Assembly: GCA_964059195.1 (NCBI GenBank)
Contig: CAXKWD010000002.1
Span: 150,429,042-150,493,041 of the forward strand
DNA: 64,000 nt
Origin: Ectobius pallidus
Lineage: Eukaryota > Arthropoda > Insecta > Blattodea > Ectobiidae
Reading direction: 5' to 3'
In this document: positions 35,401 through 46,479 of the stretch, piece after piece
Position numbering within the stretch: the stretch's first letter is position 1
Layout: every line of letters begins with the position of its first letter
Notes under the pieces: generated by a model
The model's input: the letters and a program-made list of their open reading frames with translations, nothing else
Told to the model about the DNA's origin: nothing
The model's database searches: none
Made by a program: the position numbers and the translations under genes

Positions 35401-36025
35401 CTTTGAGCTTCCAAACCTGATTGCCCGTATTTACTTGTTTAAACTTTGATAGCAAAGGAGAGAAGAGGATGGCAAGTAAGAAAGAATGATGGGGAGAGAT
35501 GGATTTGGATCTGTTCATCTCTCTCTCTCTCCTCCTCCTCTCGCTTGAACTATCTTCTTCAGTATCGTACCTCACCAGTGTGATCTAAATCATTGGTTGA
35601 AAATCCATCTATTGGATTTTAGACCAAAAACATTCTTATTATTTATCTTTTACCGAAAATGGATTTAGAAGAAAAATTGACAGGGTAAGCTATATAGGTA
35701 TGTACAAATTGATTGAAAATATACTTGTAATATAGTTCAGTAAACTCAGCCATAGATGTATAGTAGAAATAAGCAGAGTGTAGCAATCATAAATGTAAAT
35801 AGGGTGTTTATAGAGCATGTAATATTACTAAGTAATGGTGCATGCTGTTATAATAAAATTAAAAAAAAATGGTAAGTAATAGAAAGACCAATACCCTTAA
35901 ACACAATGTCCTCCCTTAAAATATAAAATAAAATCAGGTAAACTGATGTAACAAAGTGCCAGTATGTTTTTGTTTAATCAGTTATGATTGCAATTATGAT
36001 ATGCCAAATACAAAAAAAAGTCAAA
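35401..36025. other. No gene seen
   Basis: AT-rich sequence with a CT-rich run (CTCTCTCTCTCC near 35519-35540). No coding, terminal-repeat or RNA signal was found. Confidence 0.4.
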
Positions 36026-36029
36026 TTGG

Positions 36030-36115
36030 CCGGTTTTGGGATTTGAACCATGGAACTCCAGAATGTGAGGCCAAGACGTTACCATCTTGGCCACCTGGGT
36101 CAGTTTAACGGTCTA
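36030..36115 (-). mobile_element. tRNA-derived SINE head
   Basis: Read on the minus strand, TGGCCAAGATGGTAACG (A box) and GGTTCAAATCCC (B box) are spaced as in tRNA-derived promoters. It is related to the heads at 33441 and 55907. The body on the left is short or lost. It was not called a tRNA gene because the arms do not pair convincingly. Confidence 0.65.
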
Positions 36116-36482
36116 GTTGGATAAGCGCATGTAAAATAATAGTGTTTTCTGTCATAGCTAACTGTATTTTAATTTCCAAGGCCTTATAAGATCACAGTAA
36201 AACAATAGGCTATGTTGTCAAGATAACTGATTTTCATTTTTTATAAATTCTTTCGAATACCTATTACCATAAAATAGGCACAAAATTGAGCATTACTCCG
36301 AAACAGGCCAACCGATTTTAACCAATATCAATAGACGTCTTCCCATGGATATTATAAATGTGTATACCAAGTGTTAAAATAAAGAATTGAAGTAATATAT
36401 ACAGTAGAGCATGTTGTAAAACTTGTACAGAGTCAACATTTAAAAAAACACTTCTTGCTCCACTTACATTTAAGTTGCAGGA

Positions 36483-38573
36483 CTAGTTTCCAGGGATTAA
36501 AGCTACTCCCTCGTCCTCAGCTGGTGGTTGACTGATAACAATGTCTTGTTGATCTGATGCATCTGCTCCTACAGTGTTACCACTCCTATTACCTAAAAAA
36601 CTAAATATCCCATCTGCTACTGGGACATCAAAATTCAAGATCTTGTTTTGGTTCTTAATGATGAATATCTTCTCCCAAACTCCTAACTCAGATGGATTTT
36701 TGACATGTTTTAAAAGTTTGATCTCTTTTTTGATGTGGTGATCCTTGAAGTATGCATGCTGGGCTAAAGCAGATTTTTCTGTATGTACTAATCTGATGTT
36801 CCTGAGACAGTGGCGGCTATTCAGGGGAAGTAGGTGAAATAGCACTTCACCAGTATTTTTCCTTTACAATAGGCAATTTTAAAGTTTATTTTCCATATCA
36901 CGGATGTTGGTTTTTACTATAATGTATTTCTACATTTTTGAATTTCCCGCCACGACTGGTGTCAATGCTAGGAGGCAGTGAGCTCCCAAGTCCTGCTAGC
37001 ATTGAAGCTGAACAAGTATTCACTTCCCCAGCTGCATGGGTAGTCTGTTCCACTAAAAATGAGGGAGTGGGCTCATGGAAACAAGCAGTTTTCTCGCCTA
37101 TCCCACTGTCCTCTTGCTGAGGGGACCAGACTACCCGTGAAGGTGTCCAACAGTTCTCTCAGTCTCCACCAGATTTCTCTGTAAAGAAGTCACGTGATAT
37201 TTACTTCTTTCTGCATATAGAAATAGTCAAGCGTCCATGGTGCCTTCTACGCATGCGCGACCTTCCAGCTGTCGACATTTGTTCTGTTGTTGTCCACGCA
37301 TGCGCGATAAATCCAGCAGTCGACATTATTTTGTTCTGTTGTTAAGTTCATAACATGGACAGTTTATTCTTTTCCAATATTTAGGAGGCATGAGATCACG
37401 TTTTTAAAAATAATATTAATAACTAAAGAAAAATAAAATATTAGAAGACTTCACTTTAATTAATAGTTTCTGTAGAGAAAATCATGGTGGAGTGTCAATT
37501 TATGCTAAAACCCCTCTTGTTGAAGGTGCTGGTATCAACGAGTCCTGTAAAAATACAGAACCAGTACTCCAAGATCGTCACAAAATTAATGTAACGCCCA
37601 AAATCGTCACGAAATTAGTGATCTGTGACGGAACGGGCTGCACAGAAAACAGTCAACTCAATGATTAGGCTTATCAAAATCCAAAAATTAAAAATTAAAA
37701 AACCCAAAATCCAAAATTTAAAAAATCTAAAATTAAAAAATCGAAACACCAAAATAAAAAAAAAATAAATATTCAAAGATCCAAAATTTAAAAAATCCAA
37801 AATTCAAAGATCCAAAATTCCAAAATTAAAAAATTCAAAGATCCAAAATTCAAAAGTCCAAATTTATAAAATAAAAAATCCAAATATCCAAAATTTAAAA
37901 ATAAAAAATTCAAAAATAAAAAATTTAAAAAATAAAATATCCAAAATTCAAAATCTAAAATTAATAATAAAAACATCCACAATTAAAAAGCCCAAAAACC
38001 CAATATTAAAAAGTCCAACAATCCAAAATTTAAAAAATCCAATAATCCAAAATTGAAAATTCCCTAAATTAAAACACTTCTGTCGCGTGGCATTCCATAC
38101 ACACTTTTTTTCTCTTCACCTAATTTTCCGGTCACGAGCCGCCACTGTCCTGAGATGCTCTTTCATTCTTGTATCCAGGTTCCTTCTGGTTTGACCTATA
38201 TACACCTTGTGACAGTCTGAGCATTCCATTTGATATATCCCCGATAATTCGGTTTTTGGAGTACTATTGTTTAATGGATGGTTGAGCATGTTCCTCAGGT
38301 TAAATTTGTTTTGTGGAGCCAATTTTATGTTTTGTCCTTTGAATGATTTTTCAAATTTAGGAAATAATTCCGGATGAAAGGTAAACTTCTTGTATATTGG
38401 TTTGCTGTCATTTGAGTTGCTCAGAATACATGTGTCCTTAATCAATTTAGCTTTCTTATGTTTGGAAATCATCTTATCAATAAAATCTGTCTTAAAACCA
38501 TTCAACATTGCAACATTATGTATATGGTGATATTCTTTCTTGTATTCTGCATCTGACAAAGGTACATGTATCA
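36483..38573 (-). pseudogene. Penelope C-terminal region with GIY-YIG endonuclease, minus copy, split by a hAT
   Basis: Two pieces, 38573-38156 and 36817-36483, read as one frame once the hAT (36818-38147) and its duplication are ignored. The first piece carries KFNLRNMLNHPLN and the endonuclease signature GIYQMECSDCHKVYIGQT, RRNLDTRMKEH. The second reads KSALAQHAYFKDHHIKKEIK and ends in PPAEDEGVALIPGN. It is nearly identical to the plus copy. GIY-YIG endonuclease is the hallmark of Penelope-like retroelements; the reverse transcriptase part is absent. Confidence 0.85.
36818..38147. mobile_element. Non-autonomous hAT-type transposon
   Basis: The ends CAGTGGCGGCT and AGCCGCCACTG are perfect 11-bp inverted repeats flanked by an exact 8-bp duplication TCCTGAGA (36810-36817 and 38148-38155). 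About 37670-38070 is low-complexity sequence made of AAAATTCAAAGATCC-like units. No transposase was recognised. It lies inside the minus Penelope copy and is younger. Confidence 0.9.
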
Positions 38574-39297
38574 ACCTGCAGAATACAAGAAAGAATATCA
38601 CCATATACATAATGTTGCAATGTTGAATGGTTTTAAGACAGATTTTATTGATAAGATGATTTCCAAACATAAGAAAGCTAAATTGATTAAGGACACATGT
38701 ACTCTGAGCAACTCAAATGACAGCAAACCTATATACAAGAAGTTTACCTTTCATCCGGAATTATTTCCTAAATTTGAAAAATCATTCAAAGGACAAAACA
38801 TAAAATTAGCTCCACAAAACAAATTTAACCTGAGGAACATGCTCAACCATCCATTAAACAATAGTACTCCAAAAACCGAATTATCGGGGATATATCAAAT
38901 GGAATGCTCGGACTGTCACAAGGTGTATATAGGTCAAACCAGAAGGAACCTGGATACAAGAATGAAAGAGCATCTCAGGAACATCAGATTAGTACATACA
39001 GAAAAATCTGCTTTAGCCCACCATGCATACTTCAAGGATCACCACATCAAAAAAGAGATCAAACTTTTAAAACATGTCAAAAATCCATCTGAGTTAGGAG
39101 TTTGGGAGAAGATATTCATCATTAAGAACCAAAACAAGATCTTGAATTTTGATGTCCCAGTAGCAGATGGGATATTTAGTTTTTTAGGTAATAGGAGTGG
39201 TAACACTGTAGGAGCAGATGCATCAGATCAACAAGACATTGTTATCAGTCAACCACCAGCTGAGGATGAGGGAGTGGCTTTAATCCCTGGAAACTAG
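38566..39297 (+). pseudogene. Penelope C-terminal region with GIY-YIG endonuclease, plus copy
   Basis: An uninterrupted 243-codon frame, but without the reverse transcriptase that should precede it, so a 5'-truncated fragment. Residues about 110-140 carry GIYQMECSDCHKVYIGQT (the GIY...YIG motif) and RNLDTRMKEHLR with the conserved Arg; the C-terminus holds HAYFKDHHIK and VWEKIFIIKNQNKILNFD. In intact elements this domain nicks target DNA to prime reverse transcription. The frame start at 38566 lies inside the palindromic junction and is not a natural start. Confidence 0.85.
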
Positions 39298-40090
39298 TCC
39301 TGCAACTTAAATGTAAGTGGAGCAAGAAGTGTTTTTTTAAATGTTGACTCTGTACAAGTTTTTGTGTATACCAAGTTTTATAAAAATCCGGTAAAGCGTA
39401 TTTGAGTTACCGCATCTTTAAAATATACACTAAATTGGGTTTTACTCCGGTACCGGTCTACTGATTTGGTCCAATATCAGTAGACGTCTTCCCATGTACA
39501 TTATAAATGGGTATACAAAGTTTCAGGAAAATCCAGTAAAGCATATTTGAGTTATCGTGACTTCTTATATATTAACATAAAAAGCACTAAATTGGGCATT
39601 ATTCCGGTACTGGCCAACCGATTTGGTCGAATGTCAATAGACGTCTTTCCATGGACATTAAAATTGCGTATTCGAAGTTTCATAAAAATCCGATAAAGCA
39701 TATTTGAGTTCTTTCGCTTTTAAAATAGACACTAAATATGGGTTTACTCTGGTACCGGTCAACAGATTAGGTTCAAATTCAATAGGGTGCTTTTCATGGA
39801 TGTCATAAATGCGTATACCAAGTTTCATGGAAATCCGATACAGCGTATTTGAGTTATGATGCCTTTCTAATATAGTCTATTAAAATAGGCACTAAATTGG
39901 GCATTACTCCGGTACCGGTGAACCGATTTGGTTCAATATCAATAGGGTTCTTCCCATGGACATTATAAATGTGTTTTCCAAGTTTCATGAAATCCGAAAA
40001 AGTGTATTTGAGTTATGGCGTGTACAGACACACGGACAGACTTTTTCGTCTCCACACACAATCTCATAAAGTACCATACTGGCATTTAAT

Positions 40091-40621
40091 AATAACCCCC
40101 ATATAGGCCTAACCTAATCTTACAAACTCTACATACTGGCACCTAGATTGTAGGGCCAGAAGGTCTCCAACAGATATGAACAAACTTGCCTCTGAATCCA
40201 CAATGCCCAGCTACAAAACGGGAGCAAGTGGATAATATTAGATAAGTCATGTGGTTGTTCAATCGAGTCACTAAGCATATAGAGTAGTCAGAGCTCAGAA
40301 AGGTACCTAAACATAACAAGTAACTCCTATACAGTGAAATCTCAGTATAAAATGCATGAGAAAAACAAATTAACTTATTTATAGTTTATTCTGAAAAGTA
40401 TGTTATACTGAAACAAGCAACTCTTGTCAAAACCAAACATTTTACAGCTTAATCGGTTGAAACAAAATCATTGTGGTAAAAGTTATTCCACAGCACACTA
40501 TGAATTTGCCGAACATTAATACATTTCTTTCTCCTTTAACATAGTTGACATTGTTGATGGTTTTGTATTATTTGGTTTCATTCCACCCTCAACTCTTCTA
40601 ATGATTTCTACCTTCTGTTCC
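40091..40621. other. No gene seen
   Basis: AT-rich sequence with no recognised motif between the end of the tandem-repeat element and the truncated LINE-C. Confidence 0.4.
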
Positions 40622-42451
40622 ATGCAACCCAGTTGAAAGAACAGAAATAGTAAACATTATTAAAGAACGCAAAAACAAAAACTCTGTGAGCATCGATCAA
40701 ATTCCGGACTCCCTAATTAAGACATGTAGTGAACATTTTATAGAACCCCTATGCCACCTAGCGAACATTTCACTCTCCACTGGTCAATTTCCCGAAATCC
40801 TAAAAACAGCAATAATTAAACCCATTTATAAAAAAGGACCAAAATACATGTTAGATAACTATAGATCCATCTCCCTACTGTCACCAATATCCAAAATCCT
40901 TGAGAAAATTATGCATAACAGACTGACTTCCTTCTTAGACCACAGCAATATAATAACAAAGGATCAACATGGATTTATAAAAGGAAAATCTATTGAAACG
41001 GCTGTCTATAACTTCATAGAACAAGCAAGGACTATCTTAGACTCAAGACAAAATTGTGTAGGACTATTTCTTGATCAGTCTAAAGCCTTTGATATTATAA
41101 ACCACAATATGCTACTTAGTAAATTAGAATGTTATGGGATTAGAGGAGTAGCCCTAAGGTGGCTGCAATCATACCTCACAAACCGCAATCATATTGTTGA
41201 AATTACCCATGTGAATAAAACAAATCACATGCTTGAAAAACACTCATCTGATCCAAAACCAGCACCCTATGGAGTACCGCAGGGCTCAATACTTGCACCA
41301 CTTCTTTTCGTTCTGTTTATAAATGACTTGCCATTAAACATTGACTCCACATGCACCACACTGTTTGCAGATGACATAAGCATCCTTATTGCAGGCAGAA
41401 ATGAACAACTATTACAGGACAATGTCAGTATCACATCTCAGCAACTAACTAAGTGGTTCAATTCAAATGGCCTCATACTGAATGACAACAAATCAATTGC
41501 CATATCCTTTCACCTAAAGAGAAATAATAGCCCACCAAAACCAACCATTAGCTTTGAAAACTCAATCCGATATGCTCCATCCACCAAATTTCTTGGCATA
41601 ACCATAGATGAACATCTATCTTGGGACTCACATATAGGAGAAGTTGTTAAAAAACTGGGAAAATTCACCTATGCGCTTTACCATATTAAAAAACTTACCA
41701 ATGCACCCACGACTAGATCTCTCTATTTTGCCCACGTCCAAAGCATTTTGAGATATGGCATAATCTTCTGGGGAAACAGTGCTAAAAGCATAGCAATATT
41801 CCGAATTCAGAAAAGAATTGTTCGAATACTGTCTGGAGCAAACAAAAATGACTCATGTAGACCCATCTTTAAGACCTTGCAAATCCTACCTCTTCCATCC
41901 CTATACATATATGAGTTACTGATACATGTCAAAGCTCACCTAAACGAATTTCAAACAAATGGAGCATAAAACCAGATTCAGAAATAATCTCTCTATTCCT
42001 ACTCATAACACAGCACAATTTCAGAAAGGAGCTAAATACAGTGGAGTAAATTTGTTCAATAAACTACCACAACACTTAAAAAATATACAATCCCCAAGCA
42101 AATTCAAAAGCACCCTAAAAAAATTCCTAATTCAATCATGCTTCTACAGCATTGAGGAATACTGTAACTCAATCTCTTGATAACTAAAAAAAAAAAGGAA
42201 ATATCTTGTTACTGAACTATCTCATCCCATTCTCCCTCATCTGTAATATATATGTAAATTAATGTACCCGGTATTGTATTATACTCTTAATATAATTTCT
42301 TTTGTAAGTCTATTGTTATGTAACCATATTCTATGTAACCATATTTCTATGTAAGTGTATTGTTATGTAGTATGTAACCATACTACATTCCATTCTTATT
42401 AATATCCCATAGCATGTATTTGCTCAGAGGATTAAACAATAAACAATAAAC
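40622..42451 (+). mobile_element. LINE-C, 5'-truncated non-LTR retrotransposon
   Basis: The coding part begins abruptly at about 40622 inside the linker before the reverse transcriptase and runs to the stop at 42180. The 3'UTR follows and ends in AATAAACAATAAACAATC near 42440-42451. The copy is truncated upstream of the RT, so endonuclease and ORF1 are absent. Motif style is Jockey/CR1 superfamily. Confidence 0.82.
40686..42180 (+). pseudogene. LINE-C reverse transcriptase and C-terminal tail
   Basis: Frame 40686-41969 contains LDNYRSISLLSPISKILEKI, DQHGFIKGKSIETA, GLFLDQSKAFDIINH, PYGVPQGSILAPLLFVLFIND and the catalytic LFADDIS near 41365-41385, then IRYAPSTKFLGITIDEHLSWD and an RIQKRIVR motif. 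A frameshift near 41960 puts the last part (41959-42180: THNTAQFQKGAKYSGVNLFNKLP) in another frame. The catalytic motif is intact, but the copy lacks its 5' half. Confidence 0.85.
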
Positions 42452-42802
42452 AATCTGCTTTCTCTTCTTAGTGTTCATTGTCATAAAAATACAATTCAAA
42501 TAGTATAGTATGTACTATAATCAGAGGTGTACAAATCTCGATTTTAGCTTGCCCAAACCCGCTTGAACGCCAGGCAAGCAAGTTGCCAGCGTCATAGCTA
42601 GGAAGCAGGCAGGTTTCTTTAAGCCCGATGGGTCAGGTCAAACCCAGCCTAGGCAAGTCAGAATAAGCTTGCGACATTCCTATCAGCTAAACAACTGTAG
42701 TTGCTGAGTGTAGGTAATACTTTCTTGCTTTTCTACATGCTGGTAGAAGAAATTCACCATGCAGATAAATAAAAGGTGGATAAAGTATTAAAAATCGTTT
42801 TA

Positions 42803-44011
42803 GGCCCGTTCTTACGATGTCCAGTTAAGTAGGAGTAAATGTTAACTGACAGTTTATTTTACGGTCGGAGTAAAGTTCCAGTAAACGCTTCTTTGTTCTT
42901 ATCATCTTCTAGTTAAAGTTTACTCCCAGTTAACGCAATCAGACAAAAGTCATGGCAGTTGGTACGAGCGTTTCTCAGTTTTTTGCAGCAGTCTTTCATC
43001 TGTTTTCATTGTTTGGTTTGATTTTGCAAGGGATAATGAGGTTATGTCTGATGTCAAAAAATAAAGTGAGACAGCAAATTATTTTCATGTGAAGAATAAT
43101 TGTTTCTGAATATTATCGACGAAAAGCATCATAGGTCTATAATTCAAACTAAATAAACTCACAGTAAGGTGTGGCCATAAGAGCAAAGCTCGGAAAGACG
43201 TATCAGAAAAAATCTCATGTGAAACACATAACTTCATCTAAACTTAATATATTCCAGTATACACTAGGCCTATACAGTACGGACAGTAGTGCGCATTCAG
43301 TTATCTTAGCCTAAAAAGGTCGCATAATTTGCGAGGCAAGACTTAAAACCTAATAAGTTTGTGTATGAAATGTGTAGCTAATAACTACAGGATATATTAC
43401 GAGATGTTTTCAAATGAAATTATTAGCTCTTAGCATAACATATTGAAATACATTATATATAGGCCTATATATTTTATATATTACGCTTATTACACAATTC
43501 CTATTAAAATCAAAAGTTGTTAAGCTATTTTCTAAAAAATAAAGTAGAAAAAATCCTCCTCAAAGCTGTTGTAAAAATGAAAAGAAAGTTACCAAGTTAC
43601 CCCATCCCGGAAGGATGCAACACCCAAATATAATCTGATGTAGGCCTACTGGTAGAGGAAGTATACAGTAAAATAATTGATTGTCCAAACTTTCATAATA
43701 GTTTGATCTAGTTTTCAATATTTTAAAAATATTTTTTACATATAGTGGCAATGTTCCTCATCACCACTGACATTACGAAAGCAGCTAAATAATTTCATCT
43801 TTCTATTTTAATTCAGTTCGCGAGAAGTATAACCTCAAAAAATCCTCCGGTTAGGAGTTTACCTGTACATTTTCCTACAGTAAAGATTACTGCCAGTTAA
43901 GGGAATCTTACCTATTGTTAACTCCTAACCAGATATTGTAAAATCGAACTGTCAGTAAAGTAACCGTAAAAGTAGCCGTAAATATTTTACTGGAGGTGGT
44001 AATAACGGGCC
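42803..44011. mobile_element. PIF/Harbinger-type MITE
   Basis: Inverted ends GGCCCGTTCTTACGATG and (complement of right end) GGCCCGTTATTACCACC are flanked by TTA on both sides (42800-42802 and 44012-44014), the 3-bp duplication typical of PIF/Harbinger. Subterminal AGTTAACTGACAGT-like motifs are repeated. 1209 bp, no transposase or Myb-like protein seen. Confidence 0.82.
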
Positions 44012-44044
44012 TTAGCGTCTTAACACAATTATTATTTTTATTAT

Positions 44045-44735
44045 TAGGTAGATTTCGAAGAAAAATCTACCTAATGACTTTCAAAAAATTCGTTCATATC
44101 GTTACGTTTCATGCCTCCCTAAGTACGAAACCACCGCCTGTTAAAAAAATTGTGATATTTATATTTATATACAGTATATGTATATGTATATATATATGCA
44201 TATATATCTTTACACGCTAGCGGCCGTAATTTTCAAGATATTTGAATCAAATTTTATTATGTTATTTCTTGGCTCAATAGTTCAGACAAGTTCGTTAATG
44301 AGCAAAATTGGCCTAAGGGGGTGGTCGGGGGAGGGGGTTGAAATTTTAAAACATTTATATCTCGGCCCCTATGAAGTATAGAGGGAAACTTTGATTGAAT
44401 AAATTAGAGTACTCCTTATGGAGTTCACAGTGACACCAACGATTCGGGGGTTTTGGGAGTACGAGTGGGGGTGGGGGTATGGGGATGGAAATTCGAAATT
44501 TTCGAAACTACGTCTTGTGGGATATCGTTGAAAAGCTCTTGATGAGTACTCTACAAATCAATAACTAGTTTCTTGATAGTTCTCATATAAGGCGAGATTT
44601 GAATGTTTTAAAAAGTTCTCTTTCCTCTTTTTTGCAGTTATTATTGCGGGTTTGTCATGCTAAGGCTAAAGAAGAAGAGTGCTACGCAGCGACAGTAAAT
44701 TAAAACAAAAGCACTTCGAAATCTACCTCAGCTTG
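44045..44735. repeat. Possible further nested element marked by inverted AGGTAGATTTCGAAG
   Basis: AGGTAGATTTCGAAG occurs near 44046 and in reverse complement at about 44717-44732. A local hairpin GTAGATTT...AAATCTAC sits at the left copy. The interior holds a TATATGTATA microsatellite (44165-44210) and a G-rich run (GGGTGGGGGTATGGGG). No target duplication was found. Confidence 0.35.
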
Positions 44736-45173
44736 TAGGCTTGCCTAAAGGGATTTTTGTTATTGTTATTAATGATTTTATGATGTTTTCTCGAAAATGT
44801 TTGAAAATTTTTCCCATGCCGGACTAGTACTTTTGTTCATTGGTAATTAATTAAAACTGTCCACATTTTAGTTTCTCCTCGGCTTCCTTCAGGGTAAAAT
44901 TCTCTAAATACATCTGAAGTTCCTCAACTACGTAACTGCACGACTTACCAGTGCACTGCTATACCCAGTTTCATATTCTTTCCGCCAGGCCTTGCAGTTT
45001 CCTTAGGTCCTGAGCAACCCACCAAGTTATGAAGAGCTTATGACTCATAGCGACAGTATTTCTTATCATCGTTGTAATCTGGCTTGCTTTCAAGTCAAGC
45101 AAGTTAAAAGCTGTGACTGGTTGCAGAATTTCAAAGGGGCAGGCAAGCTAAAATCAGAATATGTACACCTCTA

Positions 45174-46094
45174 ACTATAGTGCATTCAACACAAAAGTGA
45201 TGTCTATGGTTTTCAATGTTTAGAGGAACATGATTTAAATTTGAATATTCTACAGCATTCAGTAAATATGACGCAAAACTTTGAGCCATGCTTGGAGAAA
45301 CTTGTTCCTCCATGCAACATATCGTATTCTCTCATTATTGAGAGTTGTACTTTTGGTGTAGATATGCTTAATTGACTGATCGTTCTTGCCAAAACAGCAT
45401 AGGAAAAAAATATAGGGGATGGTTTCCCACTGTACTGGATTGGTTAATATTTTCTTTACACGCGAAAAACGGCCAAATGTCATGTCATATGAAGTTTTAG
45501 AATCCATATATAGGCACATTTTTGTTTCTAAGAATATTTTAAATATAGGTAAAACTGGTAAGAAGTTTCAAGAAAACTAACCTAAAATGGTGCTCGGAAA
45601 AAAGTGCACACAGCAGAATCGGCTGCTCGAGAAGGCGCAAGTGCATGCTGGGAAGAAGCCGATTGATCATGTGGTGCTGGAATCAGAGCTGGGTCATTCC
45701 ATGCCAAATCATCACAATAAAGTATATTGTTCAACCCGACCATCTCAGATTTACATGAAATTCAGTAAGAAGTTAAAATACATGAAGTTGAACACACAAG
45801 CAAAATTTACCCCTCAGTGATATACAATATTCATACAGCAGGGTTGCAAACGTGATAAAAATTGTAAAATTTTCCCTTGCATGCTCTGCAAAAATGAATC
45901 ATAACTTTACTTCTAATTGAGGTAGAACCTTCATGTTGGTCTCATTTTGCAACTAAAGGAAGACAGTTTCCATTAAATGTAGTTACATTTTTAAAATAGT
46001 GATTTTTCATTTCAAGGTCACAAGGTGTGACTTTTGACCTTGAGTATCTAAAAAAGTGTACCTTTAATTTCATTTCTGGAAAAAATATGATAAA
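45174..46094. other. No gene seen
   Basis: Only short frames occur; the longest (45587-45820) has no recognised motif. Confidence 0.4.
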
Positions 46095-46479
46095 CAATAA
46101 TAATAATAATAATAATAATTACAATTACAATTATTTATTTAGAGAAGCTATAGACAATTTTTACAAATTTTAAACAGTAGGCTTCTTATGTAATAATGTG
46201 ATGATGATGACGATGATGATGATATACAATAATAATATCCAAGAGTCGATTGGACAGGAATAACATAATTACATAATGATTCATAATAAGACATATGACT
46301 TGTAAGTATGTCAAGTCAGCTTTGTAAGCCTCATTGATCAATTTTGTGTGGTCAGCATGTTGAGACTAGTCAGCACATTCCAAGTGGTGGAATGTTTCTG
46401 TTCATATGTTACAGATTTGATATGAAACCATTCTGGTTTAAAGAAACCAGGTCAGACACTTATATTTAAAATATTTTAG

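Larger units (their letters stand above)
36372..39362. mobile_element. Penelope-like element, head-to-head inverted pair
   Basis: A minus-strand copy (36372-36817 and 38156-about 38580) and a plus-strand copy (about 38560-39362) face each other at a near-perfect palindrome: TGCAGAATACAAGAAAGAAT at 38576 and its complement ending near 38548, with a 25-bp spacer. The whole unit is flanked by a 13-bp duplication TGTGTATACCAAG (36359-36371 and 39363-39375) in the tandem array. Both copies are 5'-truncated. One duplication around both suggests a single insertion event. The minus copy extends further at its 3' side than the plus copy. Confidence 0.85.
36240..40090. repeat. Array of about 150-bp tandem repeats, interrupted by the Penelope pair
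   Basis: Monomers share ACTAAATTGGGCATTACTCC, GGTACCGG, AATAGACGTCTTCCCATGGA, CATTATAAATG and TTTGAGTTA. One copy lies at 36240-36371 and four to five at 39363-40060, with landmarks near 39492, 39648, 39795 and 39952 (spacing 147-157). The right end is marked by CACACGGACAGAC and AAAGTACCATACTGGCA at 40024-40085. The same family and end appear inverted at 59390-59910. Confidence 0.8.
42522..45173. mobile_element. hAT-type transposon carrying a Harbinger insertion
   Basis: The left end CAGAGGTGTACAAATCTCG and the complement of the right end TAGAGGTGTACATATTCTG are inverted, with further identity at TTTTAGCTTGCC. The flanks ACTATAAT (42514-42521) and ACTATAGT (45174-45181) match at 7 of 8. CAGGCAAGC-rich sequence lies inside both ends. 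No transposase was recognised. Confidence 0.75.

Noticed and set aside
36030..36115. Possible tRNA gene on the minus strand
   Set aside because: A and B boxes are present, but acceptor and anticodon stems do not pair convincingly and the sequence matches the SINE heads at 33441 and 55907.
36938..37120. 60-codon frame inside a hAT
   Set aside because: Short, no transposase motif, in non-autonomous element interior.
37670..38070. CRISPR-like regular repeats
   Set aside because: Low-complexity AAAATTCAAAGATCC variants without fixed repeat or spacer lengths, in a eukaryotic hAT element.
45587..45820. 77-codon plus-strand frame as a gene
   Set aside because: No domain, no splice context and a length expected by chance in this amount of sequence.
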